Source: JBMDXB01 sp048594975 (GTDB lineage: Bacteria > Acidobacteriota > Vicinamibacteria > Vicinamibacterales > 2-12-FULL-66-21). Taken from it: a stretch of 64,000 nt of DNA. Each line of letters begins with the position of its first letter. Within the stretch, counting starts at the first letter, position 1. The stretch is taken from the NCBI GenBank assembly GCA_048594975.1, contig JBMDXQ010000138.1, forward strand, positions 1 through 64,000. The letters run 5' to 3'. The position numbers were made by a program, and so were the translations under genes. This document shows positions 1-7,047 of this stretch, piece after piece. The notes beneath the pieces were generated by a model. That model had not been told where the DNA came from. It worked only from the letters and a program-made list of their open reading frames with translations, and did not search any database.

Positions 1-735
1 GCCGTCGATGCGGAAGCGGACGCGGAACTCCTTCTCGTACGGCTCGATGTGGATGTCACTCGCGCCCTTCTGAATCGCCGACATCAGCATCAGGTTCACC
101 AGACGGATGACCGGCGCCTCGCCGCCCTGCCGCTCGAGCGAAGCGACGTCGATCTGATCCATCTCCTCGAGGACCTCGACGTCCTCGTCGACAATCTGCG
201 AGGTCGTCTCCTCGAGCGCCTTGGTGACCATCTCCAGCGTCGCCGCGGCGGTGAGGTCCGCCTGCGGCGCCGCCAGGGCCGGGCTCCTGCCGCCGCGCCC
301 CACCGGCTGCGCGGCCGGGTAATAGCGGTGGATCGCTTCGACCACCGCCGTCTCCGACGCCACCACCGGCTCGACGTTGTAGCCCGTCATGAACTTGATG
401 TCGTCCATGGCGAACACGTTGGTCGGATCGGTCATCGCGATCGTGAGCGTCGCGCCGGACCGGCTGAGCGGGATGATCTGGTACTTGTGCGCGGTCTCAG
501 AGGGGATCAGCTTGATGACCCCCGGCTCGATGTCGAACTGCGCGAGGTTGATCGAGGGAACGCCGTACTGCTTGCTGAGGAGGGAGGTAATCTCGTCGTC
601 TTTGACGAACCCGAGCTTGACGAGATTGAATCCGAGCTTGCCGCCGTGCGACTTCTGGTAGTTCAGCGCCTCCTGCAGTTGCGCAGGCGTAATGCGCTTC
701 TCCTTGAGCAGCAGCTCGCCAATGCGGACGGCCAT
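1..735 (-). CDS. pilB: PilB/GspE-type assembly ATPase, N-terminal part (runs off the window start)
   Basis: The visible 245 residues start at an ATG at 735 and remain open to position 1. Residues 1 to about 150 look like the MshEN/T2SSE_N domain (MAVRIGELLLKEKRITPAQL at the start, then a second half with GVIKLIPSETAHKYQIIPL). Near the edge comes the start of the secretion ATPase domain (APVIRLVNLMLMSAIQKGAS, then DIHIEPYEKEFRVRFRIDG), which is typical of hexameric motors for type IV pilus extension or type II secretion. The Walker motifs lie outside the window, so PilB cannot be separated strictly from GspE. A promoter-like pair with two palindromes lies just upstream, so it is probably first in its transcript. 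Confidence 0.85.
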   Translation of the reverse strand, partial: MAVRIGELLLKEKRITPAQLQEALNYQKSHGGKLGFNLVKLGFVKDDEITSLLSKQYGVPSINLAQFDIEPGVIKLIPSETAHKYQIIPLSRSGATLTIAMTDPTNVFAMDDIKFMTGYNVEPVVASETAVVEAIHRYYPAAQPVGRGGRSPALAAPQADLTAAATLEMVTKALEETTSQIVDEDVEVLEEMDQIDVASLERQGGEAPVIRLVNLMLMSAIQKGASDIHIEPYEKEFRVRFRIDG

Positions 736-797
736 CGTTCAGATTGAGAGTCCGAGACGGAACCAAAGGGGCCAGGGAGTCTGTTGGGGAGAAAATG

Positions 798-825
798 ATG
801 GTATACCATTGACACTTTTTGTCAA
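798..825 (-). promoter_or_regulatory. Candidate pilB promoter overlapped by two adjacent perfect palindromes
   Basis: On the minus strand TTGACA (825-820) and TACCAT (803-798) are separated by 16 bp, giving a sigma70-like promoter about 60 bp upstream of the pilB ATG. The -10 lies inside the perfect 12-bp palindrome ATGGTATACCAT (798-809). The -35 is one arm of TTGACA-N5-TGTCAA (809-825). Two dyads exactly over the promoter elements suggest repressor control. The regulator is unknown. Confidence 0.45.
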
Positions 826-877
826 GTGACGAGGGCCTCGCGCGCCCGCAGTTTGCGCGATCCTGTGCGAGTTTTTG

Positions 878-1894
878 TCAGTAGACGAACCTCGCCGCGA
901 CGCCCCACCCGCGAGCGCTGCGCTCGGATCCCATGGTCGCTTGGGCATCCACCAGAACCGCTCCCCGTATCGCGTAACTCCCTCCTACGCTGGCCGTTGC
1001 CGCGCGCCCGGGCAGGTCCCCGCCGAGCGTGTTGAACCGCATGCCCCCTCGCGCGACGACTCGCGCCGCCAGCCGTGCCTCGGTTCCCAGCGCGATGTCG
1101 CGAACCTCGCCAAACGGACCGCGCGTCCTGGTCAGATCGAAGTCCGCAGCCACCGTCCAGCCCCGGGCCGCGAGCACCGACACGCCGGCGCGCGCCTGCC
1201 GTTCGAGCGTCAGCGGCACACCGCTCAGGGTCGGGAACTCCAGGTCGCGAACGTTGCGAACCGTCAGCCCGGCACGGAGAGGGCCGACACGGCCGACAAC
1301 GCCGAGGTCGGCGTCGAACTCCGTGGCCGAACGACCCGGCAGATCCATGTCTCCGAGCAGAGCCTCGCGGTTCGTGTCGGCGACGATTGCGAGCGCCGCC
1401 GTTCCCCGCACCGCCTTCAGCGTTGCTCCGATCGCGAGCCCGTCGGTCAGCGACTGCACCACCGTCGCGCCCACGTGGTGGGTGACCAGGCTGTCGAGAC
1501 GCACCTGGCCGGGTCCGATCACCGTGCCGCCGAGCTGCCCGCCGGCGGCGGACAGATCCGGCGGCGCGAGCGTCGTCGACCGCAGGCGGTAATACGACAG
1601 GCCCAGCGCGGGGGTGCCCAGCGCGATGAGGAACCCGGAACGGCTTCCGGCGGCAGGTTCGTCCAGGCCCGTGCGGCCCTCGGTTCTGTCGACGACGAGC
1701 GAGAAGTATGACCCGGTCGCCAGCGCGCCGGGATTCCAGTACACGGCCGAGGCGTCGTCGACCACAGCAACGAACGCGCCGGACATTCCGGCTGCCCGTG
1801 TGCCGACGGCATCCACGGGCTGCCCTGACGCCTGAAGGGGTGTACCGACGAGGACGGCGGCCGCAAAAGCGGCCCGCGAGAGGGCCGGGTTCAT
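878..1894 (-). CDS. Outer-membrane beta-barrel protein (FadL/OmpP1 or TraF-like)
   Basis: The 338-residue protein has a Sec signal peptide (residues 1 to about 24, ending near ASG-QP). It then has the segment GTRAAGMSGAFVAVVDDASA followed by VYWNPGALA, which is typical of the FadL/OmpP1 and conjugal-transfer TraF-like families (aromatic, N-P-A, near the mature N-terminus). The rest alternates short hydrophobic strands and turns. It ends in ...ARFVY, an aromatic C-terminal residue as expected for BAM-inserted barrels. It probably sits in the outer membrane as a hydrophobic-solute channel or a structural barrel. The substrate cannot be read from sequence. It is transcribed toward pilB, 143 bp away, but pilB seems to have its own promoter. 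Confidence 0.7.
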   Translation of the reverse strand: MNPALSRAAFAAAVLVGTPLQASGQPVDAVGTRAAGMSGAFVAVVDDASAVYWNPGALATGSYFSLVVDRTEGRTGLDEPAAGSRSGFLIALGTPALGLSYYRLRSTTLAPPDLSAAGGQLGGTVIGPGQVRLDSLVTHHVGATVVQSLTDGLAIGATLKAVRGTAALAIVADTNREALLGDMDLPGRSATEFDADLGVVGRVGPLRAGLTVRNVRDLEFPTLSGVPLTLERQARAGVSVLAARGWTVAADFDLTRTRGPFGEVRDIALGTEARLAARVVARGGMRFNTLGGDLPGRAATASVGGSYAIRGAVLVDAQATMGSERSARGWGVAARFVY

Positions 1895-2075
1895 GCCGAT
1901 CAGCTTAGCGTACGGGCGTGGCCGCCCAGCCCGCCGGTAGTCCCTAACCTACACCACTGGAGGCACTTCCCGGGCCGGCAGCTGAACAACGGAGGCGATT
2001 CTCTCGTATCCAACTGCTGTACAATGACGTCAGCGCGGCGGACGGTTCCCGCCGGCTGTCCTCGTACACAAACTT

Positions 2076-2807
2076 ATGCCTGACGTCTCACTTGAAACCG
2101 GGGCGACCCCTGCCCCGCTGCCGCTGTGGTCGCGCGTCATCGGCGTGATCACGTCGCCCGGCCTCACGTTCAAGTCCATCGTGGCGCACCCGAAGTGGCT
2201 CGGCGTGCTGGTGCTCACCGCGGTCATCGGCGCGATCTTCGCCGCCCTGCCGATGACGACCGAGGGCGGGCAGCAGGCGGCCATCGACACCAACGTGAAG
2301 GCGATGGAGTCTTTCGGCATGCAGGTCAGCGACGAGACGTATGCCGCGATGCAGCGCGCCGCCAGCCGAATGCCGTACCAGACGGCGATCACCGTGCTCA
2401 TCGCGGCGCCGCTCATGTCGGTCGTCCTGTCGGGGATCCTGTTCGCCATCTTCGCGATCGGCGGCGGCGGCGCCACGTTCAAGCAGGTCTTCGCCGTCTT
2501 CGTGCACTCGGGAGTGATCAGCACGGTGGGTGGCATCTTCACCGGGACGATCAACTACTTTCGCCAGTCGTCCCAGAGCGCGACCAACCTCGCGGTGATG
2601 CTGCCGATGCTCGAGGAGGGATCCTTCTTCGCGCGCCTCGCCGGCTTCGTCGACCTGTTCGTGATCTGGTGGCTGGTCGTGCTGTCGATCGGCCTGGCGG
2701 TGGCTTACGGGAAGCGGACGCAGACGGTCGCCATCACCATCTTCTCGATTTACGCCGTGATCGCCCTGGCCGTCGCCGGCATCATGTCGATGGTGGGGGG
2801 CTCATGA
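2076..2807 (+). CDS. Yip1-family multi-pass membrane protein
   Basis: This 243-residue protein begins with a cytoplasmic segment containing the Yip1-domain opening (LWSRVIGVITSPGLTFKSIV). It has about five hydrophobic segments, the first near residues 45-62 and the last near 225-240. Bacterial Yip1-domain proteins are common beside efflux adaptors and permeases, but their role is unresolved. The stop overlaps the start of the adaptor gene (ATGA, 2804-2807), so it is first in a translationally coupled operon. A TACAAT box at 2020-2025 could be a -10 but has no good -35. Confidence 0.75.
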   Translation: MPDVSLETGATPAPLPLWSRVIGVITSPGLTFKSIVAHPKWLGVLVLTAVIGAIFAALPMTTEGGQQAAIDTNVKAMESFGMQVSDETYAAMQRAASRMPYQTAITVLIAAPLMSVVLSGILFAIFAIGGGGATFKQVFAVFVHSGVISTVGGIFTGTINYFRQSSQSATNLAVMLPMLEEGSFFARLAGFVDLFVIWWLVVLSIGLAVAYGKRTQTVAITIFSIYAVIALAVAGIMSMVGGS

Positions 2808-4147
2808 GCCGCAAGAAGAAGATCCTCATCGGCGCGGGGATCGTCGTCGTGCTCGGCGCCGTGGCCTTTGCCAACTTCAAGTTCAAGAAGACCGACGCCG
2901 TCACGGTCAATACCGAGGCGATCCAGAAGCGGCGCCTCGAGGCAATCGTCAACGCCTCGGGCAAGATCCAGCCGAAGACGCTCGTCAACATCAGCGCCGA
3001 CACGAGCGGCCGCGTGACCGAGTTGGCCGTCAACGAAGGCGATCGCGTCAAGAAGGGTCAATTCCTGCTCCAGATCGACCCGCGGCTGCTGCGCACGCGC
3101 GTGCAAAGCGGCGAGGCATCCTACCGGGCGTCGCAATCGCAGCTGGAACAGCTCCGGCTGTCGCTGGAAGCGACGAAGGTCGCGCTCCAGCAGGCGGGAG
3201 ACACCGCGAAGCGGCAGCGCGACCTCTGGAAGCAGGGGCTCACGACGCGCGAGGCGCTCGACCGCGCCGAAGCGGATCTGCGGACGCGGCAGGCCGACCT
3301 GCGCACGCAGGAGCAGCAGCTCCAGACGCAGCGCATGAACATGCAGCGGGAGCAGGCGACGCTCGACAGCGCGCGCTTCGACTTCCAGAAGGTCCGCATC
3401 GAGTCGCCGATCGACGGCATCGTCACGCGCCGCAACATCGAGGCGGGCGAGACGGCGATCATCGGGACGATGAACAACCCGGGCACCGTGCTGCTCACGA
3501 TCGCCGACATGTCGGTGATCGAGGCGGAGGTGGAAGTAGACGAAACAGACGTTCCGAGCGTCGCGCTGGGCCAGAAGGCCAAGATCACGGTCGACGCGAT
3601 GCCCGGCAAGACGTTCACCGCGAAGGTCACGGAGATCGGCAACAGCCCCATCCAGACGACGACCGGGGCCGCCGCCGCGGCGCAGGCGACCAACTTCAAG
3701 GTCGTCCTGACGGTGGATGGGGAGATCCCGGAGGTGCGGCCCGGCTTCACGTGCACGGCCGAGATCACCACCGCCGTGCGCGAGAAGGCGCTCTCCGTGC
3801 CGATCCAGGCGACGACGGTGCGCGAGGTCGTCGTCGACGACAAGGGCAACGTCGTCCGCGAGCCCACCGATCCGAAGGAGCGGCGCCGTCCGTCGGCCGG
3901 CACGGTGCAGGCGGCGGAGCTCAAGCCCGGCCAGGAACGGAAGGAGCTTGAGGGCGTCTTCGTGGTGCGCGACAACCAGGCCGGGTTCGTGCCGATCAAG
4001 ACGGGCATCGCCGGCGAGAAGTACTTCGAGCTGCTCTCGGGGCTGAAGGAGGGCGACAAGGTCATCATCGGGCCGTTCGCCTCCGTCCGCGAGCTCCGGG
4101 ACGGCGCCGCGGTGAAGGACGAGGGCGCGCCCACGACGCGTAGATGA
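2804..4147 (+). CDS. HlyD/MacA-type periplasmic adaptor (membrane-fusion) protein
   Basis: The product is 447 residues. Residues 7-24 form one N-terminal membrane anchor. A split lipoyl/barrel-sandwich motif surrounds a long helical hairpin: the first half is around residues 55-93 (SGRVTELAVNEGDRVKKGQF), the Gln/Arg-rich coiled coil around 100-195, and the second half around 200-240 (RIESPIDGIVTRRNIEAGE). A beta-barrel and a membrane-proximal domain follow. This is the layout of MacA-like adaptors that link an inner-membrane MacB-type permease to an outer-membrane duct. The start is set by the 4-bp ATGA overlap with the Yip1 gene. The end overlaps the next permease by ATGA as well. Confidence 0.9.
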   Translation: MSRKKKILIGAGIVVVLGAVAFANFKFKKTDAVTVNTEAIQKRRLEAIVNASGKIQPKTLVNISADTSGRVTELAVNEGDRVKKGQFLLQIDPRLLRTRVQSGEASYRASQSQLEQLRLSLEATKVALQQAGDTAKRQRDLWKQGLTTREALDRAEADLRTRQADLRTQEQQLQTQRMNMQREQATLDSARFDFQKVRIESPIDGIVTRRNIEAGETAIIGTMNNPGTVLLTIADMSVIEAEVEVDETDVPSVALGQKAKITVDAMPGKTFTAKVTEIGNSPIQTTTGAAAAAQATNFKVVLTVDGEIPEVRPGFTCTAEITTAVREKALSVPIQATTVREVVVDDKGNVVREPTDPKERRRPSAGTVQAAELKPGQERKELEGVFVVRDNQAGFVPIKTGIAGEKYFELLSGLKEGDKVIIGPFASVRELRDGAAVKDEGAPTTRR

Positions 4148-5367
4148 ACCAGTTCCTCGAAGCCGCCGGCATCGCGCTGAGCGCGATCTGGTCGAACAAA
4201 CTGCGCTCGTTCCTGACCGTGCTCGGGAACATCGTCGCGGTGACGTCGATCATCGCCGTGGTGTCGCTCATCCAGGGGATGAACCAGTACGTCACCGACG
4301 CGATCGTCTCAGACGTCGGCGCCGACAATTTCATCATCCAGCGCACGCCGCCCATCCGCACCGAGGAAGATGAGGAGCGCGTCCGCAACAACCCGCGCAT
4401 CACGCTCCCCGAGGCGGCGGCCATCCGCCGATACGGCGAGGCGGTCGGCGCCGTCACCGCCCAGGCCTACGGCGGGACGCGCATGGCCTTCGGCACGACC
4501 ACGCTGAGCAGCGTCCGGATCCAGGGGGTCTCGCGCGAGTACATCCAGTTCGGCACCTTCGACGCCGAGATCGGCCGCATGATCAGCCCGGTCGAGATCG
4601 AGCGGAATCGGCAGCTGACGCTGCTCGGCGCGCAGACCGCCGAGCGGCTCTTTGGGACGCTCGATCCGATCAACAAGATGATCAAGATCGGCGGGCTGAA
4701 TTTCCGGGTGGTGGGCGTCAGCCCCAAGAAGGGATCGATCTTCGGTGAGTCGCAGGACGAGTTCGCCATCATCCCGCTCGGCGTCTTCCAGAAGATGTTC
4801 GGGTCGCGGCAGAGCCTGCAGCTGCTGATCAAGCCGCGCTCGCCCGAACTGCTCAAGACGGCGATGGACGAGGCGACGGTCGCGATGCGGATCGAGCGCC
4901 GGCTGAAGCCGTCCGAGCCGGACAACTTCGGGATCTTCACCTCGGACACAATCCTGAACGTGTATTACGCGGTGACCGGCGGGATCGCCGCGGTGCTCAT
5001 CGGCGTCGTCGCGCTGTCGCTGGTCGTCGGCGGCATCGTGATCATGAACATCATGCTGATGGTGGTGAGCGAGCGCACGCGGGAGATCGGGCTCCGGAAG
5101 GCGCTCGGCGCGCGCCGGCGCGACATCATGTGGCAGATCCTGACCGAGTCGGTGACGCTGTCGATGTTCGGCGGCGCGGTCGGCACGACCCTCGGCTTCG
5201 GCCTCGCCCTGCTCATCGCGGCGCTGACGCCGGTGCCGGCGGCGGTGCAGTTCTGGTCGGTGGTGATGGGGCTCGGCATCACCGCCGCAGTCGGGCTGTT
5301 CTTCGGGCTGTACCCGGCCATGCGGGCCGCGCGGCTGGATCCCATCGAAGCGTTGAGGCGGGAATAA
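4144..5367 (+). CDS. MacB-like ABC transporter permease, FtsX superfamily
   Basis: The protein has 407 residues. It has an N-terminal transmembrane helix near residues 18-40 (SFLTVLGNIVAVTSIIAVVS), a large periplasmic MacB core domain (about 45-270) and three C-terminal helices. The conserved cytoplasmic coupling segment SERTREIGLRKALGARRRDI lies between the first two, and the end is YPAMRAARLDPIEALRRE. No nucleotide-binding domain is fused to it. It starts inside the adaptor stop codon and abuts the second permease with no gap. The two permeases probably form a heterodimer for export or lipoprotein/envelope work with the adaptor. Confidence 0.9.
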   Translation: MNQFLEAAGIALSAIWSNKLRSFLTVLGNIVAVTSIIAVVSLIQGMNQYVTDAIVSDVGADNFIIQRTPPIRTEEDEERVRNNPRITLPEAAAIRRYGEAVGAVTAQAYGGTRMAFGTTTLSSVRIQGVSREYIQFGTFDAEIGRMISPVEIERNRQLTLLGAQTAERLFGTLDPINKMIKIGGLNFRVVGVSPKKGSIFGESQDEFAIIPLGVFQKMFGSRQSLQLLIKPRSPELLKTAMDEATVAMRIERRLKPSEPDNFGIFTSDTILNVYYAVTGGIAAVLIGVVALSLVVGGIVIMNIMLMVVSERTREIGLRKALGARRRDIMWQILTESVTLSMFGGAVGTTLGFGLALLIAALTPVPAAVQFWSVVMGLGITAAVGLFFGLYPAMRAARLDPIEALRRE

Positions 5368-6663
5368 ATGGCCATCCGGGCCGGGCTCCTCGGCGAAGTC
5401 GTCGTGATGGCGTTCGCCACGTTGCGCACCAACAAGATGCGCTCGGCGCTCACCGTGCTCGGCGTCGTCATCGGCGTCATGTCGATCGTCGGCGTGACCG
5501 CGCTGCTGCGCGGGTTCGGCGACTCGGTCGAGGCCCTCTTCATGGAGATGGGCCCGAAGAACGTCACCGTTCAGAAGTTCGGGATGGTCAGTTTCTCCTC
5601 AGGCAAGGACTTCATCGAGATCATGAAGCGGCCCAATCTGACGCGGGCGGACGGCCACGCGATCGCGCAGCTGCCGTCGGTGGCGGTCGTGGACACCCTG
5701 CTCGGCCAGGCCGGCAACAGTGCGTCGCGCATCTACTACGCTAACGCCCGCACGAGACGGCTGCCGATCTTCGGTACCACCGAGAATTTCGCCGCGGTCA
5801 GCTTCCTGAAGGTCGACATCGGACGCCTGTTCACGTCCCAGGAAGTCGAGCACCGGCGGCAGGTCGTCGTCCTGGGGCAGTCGTCATATCAGTCGCTGTT
5901 TCCCAACATCGACCCGATCGGGAAGAAGGTCCGCATCGGGCAGAACGAATTCACGGTCATCGGCGTCTTCGGAAAGCGGCCCAGTCCGGGCGGTTTCGAC
6001 ATCGGCGTGGACGATTACGCCATCATTCCGTACAGCACGCACGAGAAGTTCTACGGCCGCGTCGTGAAAGCGCGTTGGACGGGCAGCTTCAACATGTCGT
6101 TGATGCGGTCGGCCATGATCGTCGTCGTCCCCAAGGAAGACGCGACACGCGATCAGGCAATGGCGGAGGTCGAGGAGCTGCTCCGCATCCGCCACAACCT
6201 CCGCCTCGACCAGCCGAACGACTTCGACCTCGTCACCCAGGACGTCGCGCTGAAGATCTGGAATCAGATCAGCCAGGCGATCTTCCTCGCGCTCGTCGTC
6301 ATCTCGTCGATCGCGCTGATGGTCGGCGGCATCGGGGTGATGGCGATCATGATGATCTCGGTCACCGAGCGGACGCGGGAGATCGGCGTGCGCAAGGCGC
6401 TCGGCGCCCGCCGGCGCGAGATCCTGTGGCAGTTCCTCATCGAGGCGGGGTTCCTCACTTCGCTCGGCGGCCTGCTCGGCATCGTGCTCGGCAGCGCCAT
6501 CGGCCTCGGCGTCCACTGGGCGACCGGTTTCCCGGTGTCGCTGCCCTTCTGGTCGTTCGCGCTTGGCATCGGCTTCTCGGCCGGGGTCGGGATCTTCTTC
6601 GGCCTCTATCCCGCCATCAAGGCGTCGCGCCTGGATCCGATCGAGGCGCTACGGTACGAGTAG
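5368..6663 (+). CDS. MacB-like ABC transporter permease, second subunit
   Basis: The product has 431 residues with the same architecture as its upstream neighbour: one N-terminal helix (SALTVLGVVIGVMSIVGVTA), a periplasmic core domain, and three C-terminal helices with TERTREIGVRKALGARRREI and the ending YPAIKASRLDPIEALRYE. The start codon follows the previous stop directly (TAA-ATG). It is the last gene of the Yip1-adaptor-permease-permease operon. No ATPase gene of the MacB/LolD type occurs on either side in this window, so the ATPase must be encoded elsewhere. Confidence 0.9.
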   Translation: MAIRAGLLGEVVVMAFATLRTNKMRSALTVLGVVIGVMSIVGVTALLRGFGDSVEALFMEMGPKNVTVQKFGMVSFSSGKDFIEIMKRPNLTRADGHAIAQLPSVAVVDTLLGQAGNSASRIYYANARTRRLPIFGTTENFAAVSFLKVDIGRLFTSQEVEHRRQVVVLGQSSYQSLFPNIDPIGKKVRIGQNEFTVIGVFGKRPSPGGFDIGVDDYAIIPYSTHEKFYGRVVKARWTGSFNMSLMRSAMIVVVPKEDATRDQAMAEVEELLRIRHNLRLDQPNDFDLVTQDVALKIWNQISQAIFLALVVISSIALMVGGIGVMAIMMISVTERTREIGVRKALGARRREILWQFLIEAGFLTSLGGLLGIVLGSAIGLGVHWATGFPVSLPFWSFALGIGFSAGVGIFFGLYPAIKASRLDPIEALRYE

Positions 6664-6690
6664 CCAGCTTCCAGCTTCCTGCCGAGCACT
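6664..6690 (+). repeat. Short word repeat, CAGCTT type (family C), left flank of the four-helix-bundle remnant
   Basis: Directly after the permease stop the text reads GCCAGCTTCCAGCTTCC, which is the reverse complement of the AGCTGG/AACTGG words at 6950-7032. It forms the left arm of an inverted pair that brackets the pseudogene. Confidence 0.45.
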
Positions 6691-6728
6691 GACCTTGCCC
6701 GGCGCCTCGCCTGGTGTAAGGAGGCGCT

Positions 6729-6934
6729 ATGCAGGACTGTCGAACGCTGGTGGTATGGCAAAAGCTCTGCAAGCTGACACTCGATGGGTTCCCGCAGGAA
6801 CTTGAGTATGATCTGCTTCTTGCGCGTGTCCTACGTTCCTGCAGGAGAAGGAGCACACACGCAGCTCACCGGTCAGCTCGTCGAGGTCAGGCGTATGGCT
6901 ACGGGATTGATAGAATCCGTGAGATGACGCTGTA
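6729..6934 (+). pseudogene. Decayed four-helix-bundle protein (23S rRNA intervening-sequence protein family)
   Basis: A strong ribosome-binding site (AAGGAGG, 6718-6724) precedes an ATG whose product begins MQDCRTLVVWQKLCKLTLD, the typical start of TIGR02436-type four-helix-bundle proteins. Frame 1 continues FPQELEYDLLLARVL. A third frame gives FLQEKEHT, and a second frame gives TQLTGQLVEVRRMATGLIES followed by a stop at 6934. The last part is the usual C-terminal helix (...VEVRRMLTGLI). About 45-50 central residues (the Q-L-R-R-A-A..S-I-P-A-N-I-A-E-G region of intact members) are missing between FPQE and LEY. The gene has therefore suffered an internal deletion and at least two frameshifts. 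It sits between inverted family-C word repeats. Confidence 0.75.
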
Positions 6935-6949
6935 GCTGACCGCCGGGGA

Positions 6950-7032
6950 TCGGCGACTCGTGCCGGGAACTGGCGACTCGAAGCTGGTAGCCGGAAGCTG
7001 GGAAACTGGGAGCTGGCAACTGGCAGCTGGCC
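6950..7032 (+). repeat. AACTGG/AGCTGG word-repeat array (family C)
   Basis: The stretch strings together GGAACTGGCGACTCG, AAGCTGG, GGAAGCTGGGAAACTGGG, AGCTGGCAACTGGCAGCTGG with a period of about 7-8 nt. It ends about 15 bp before the EF-G-like start codon, immediately 5' of its GGAGGG ribosome-binding site. The same words recur in the rpmJ-rpsM and rplF-rplR spacers. Confidence 0.7.
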
Positions 7033-7047
7033 TGGAGGGTACCCCTT

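Noticed and set aside
2025..2032. TGACGTCA palindrome upstream of the Yip1 gene as an operator
   Set aside because: An 8-bp palindrome alone is weak evidence, and no second site or conserved spacing is visible.
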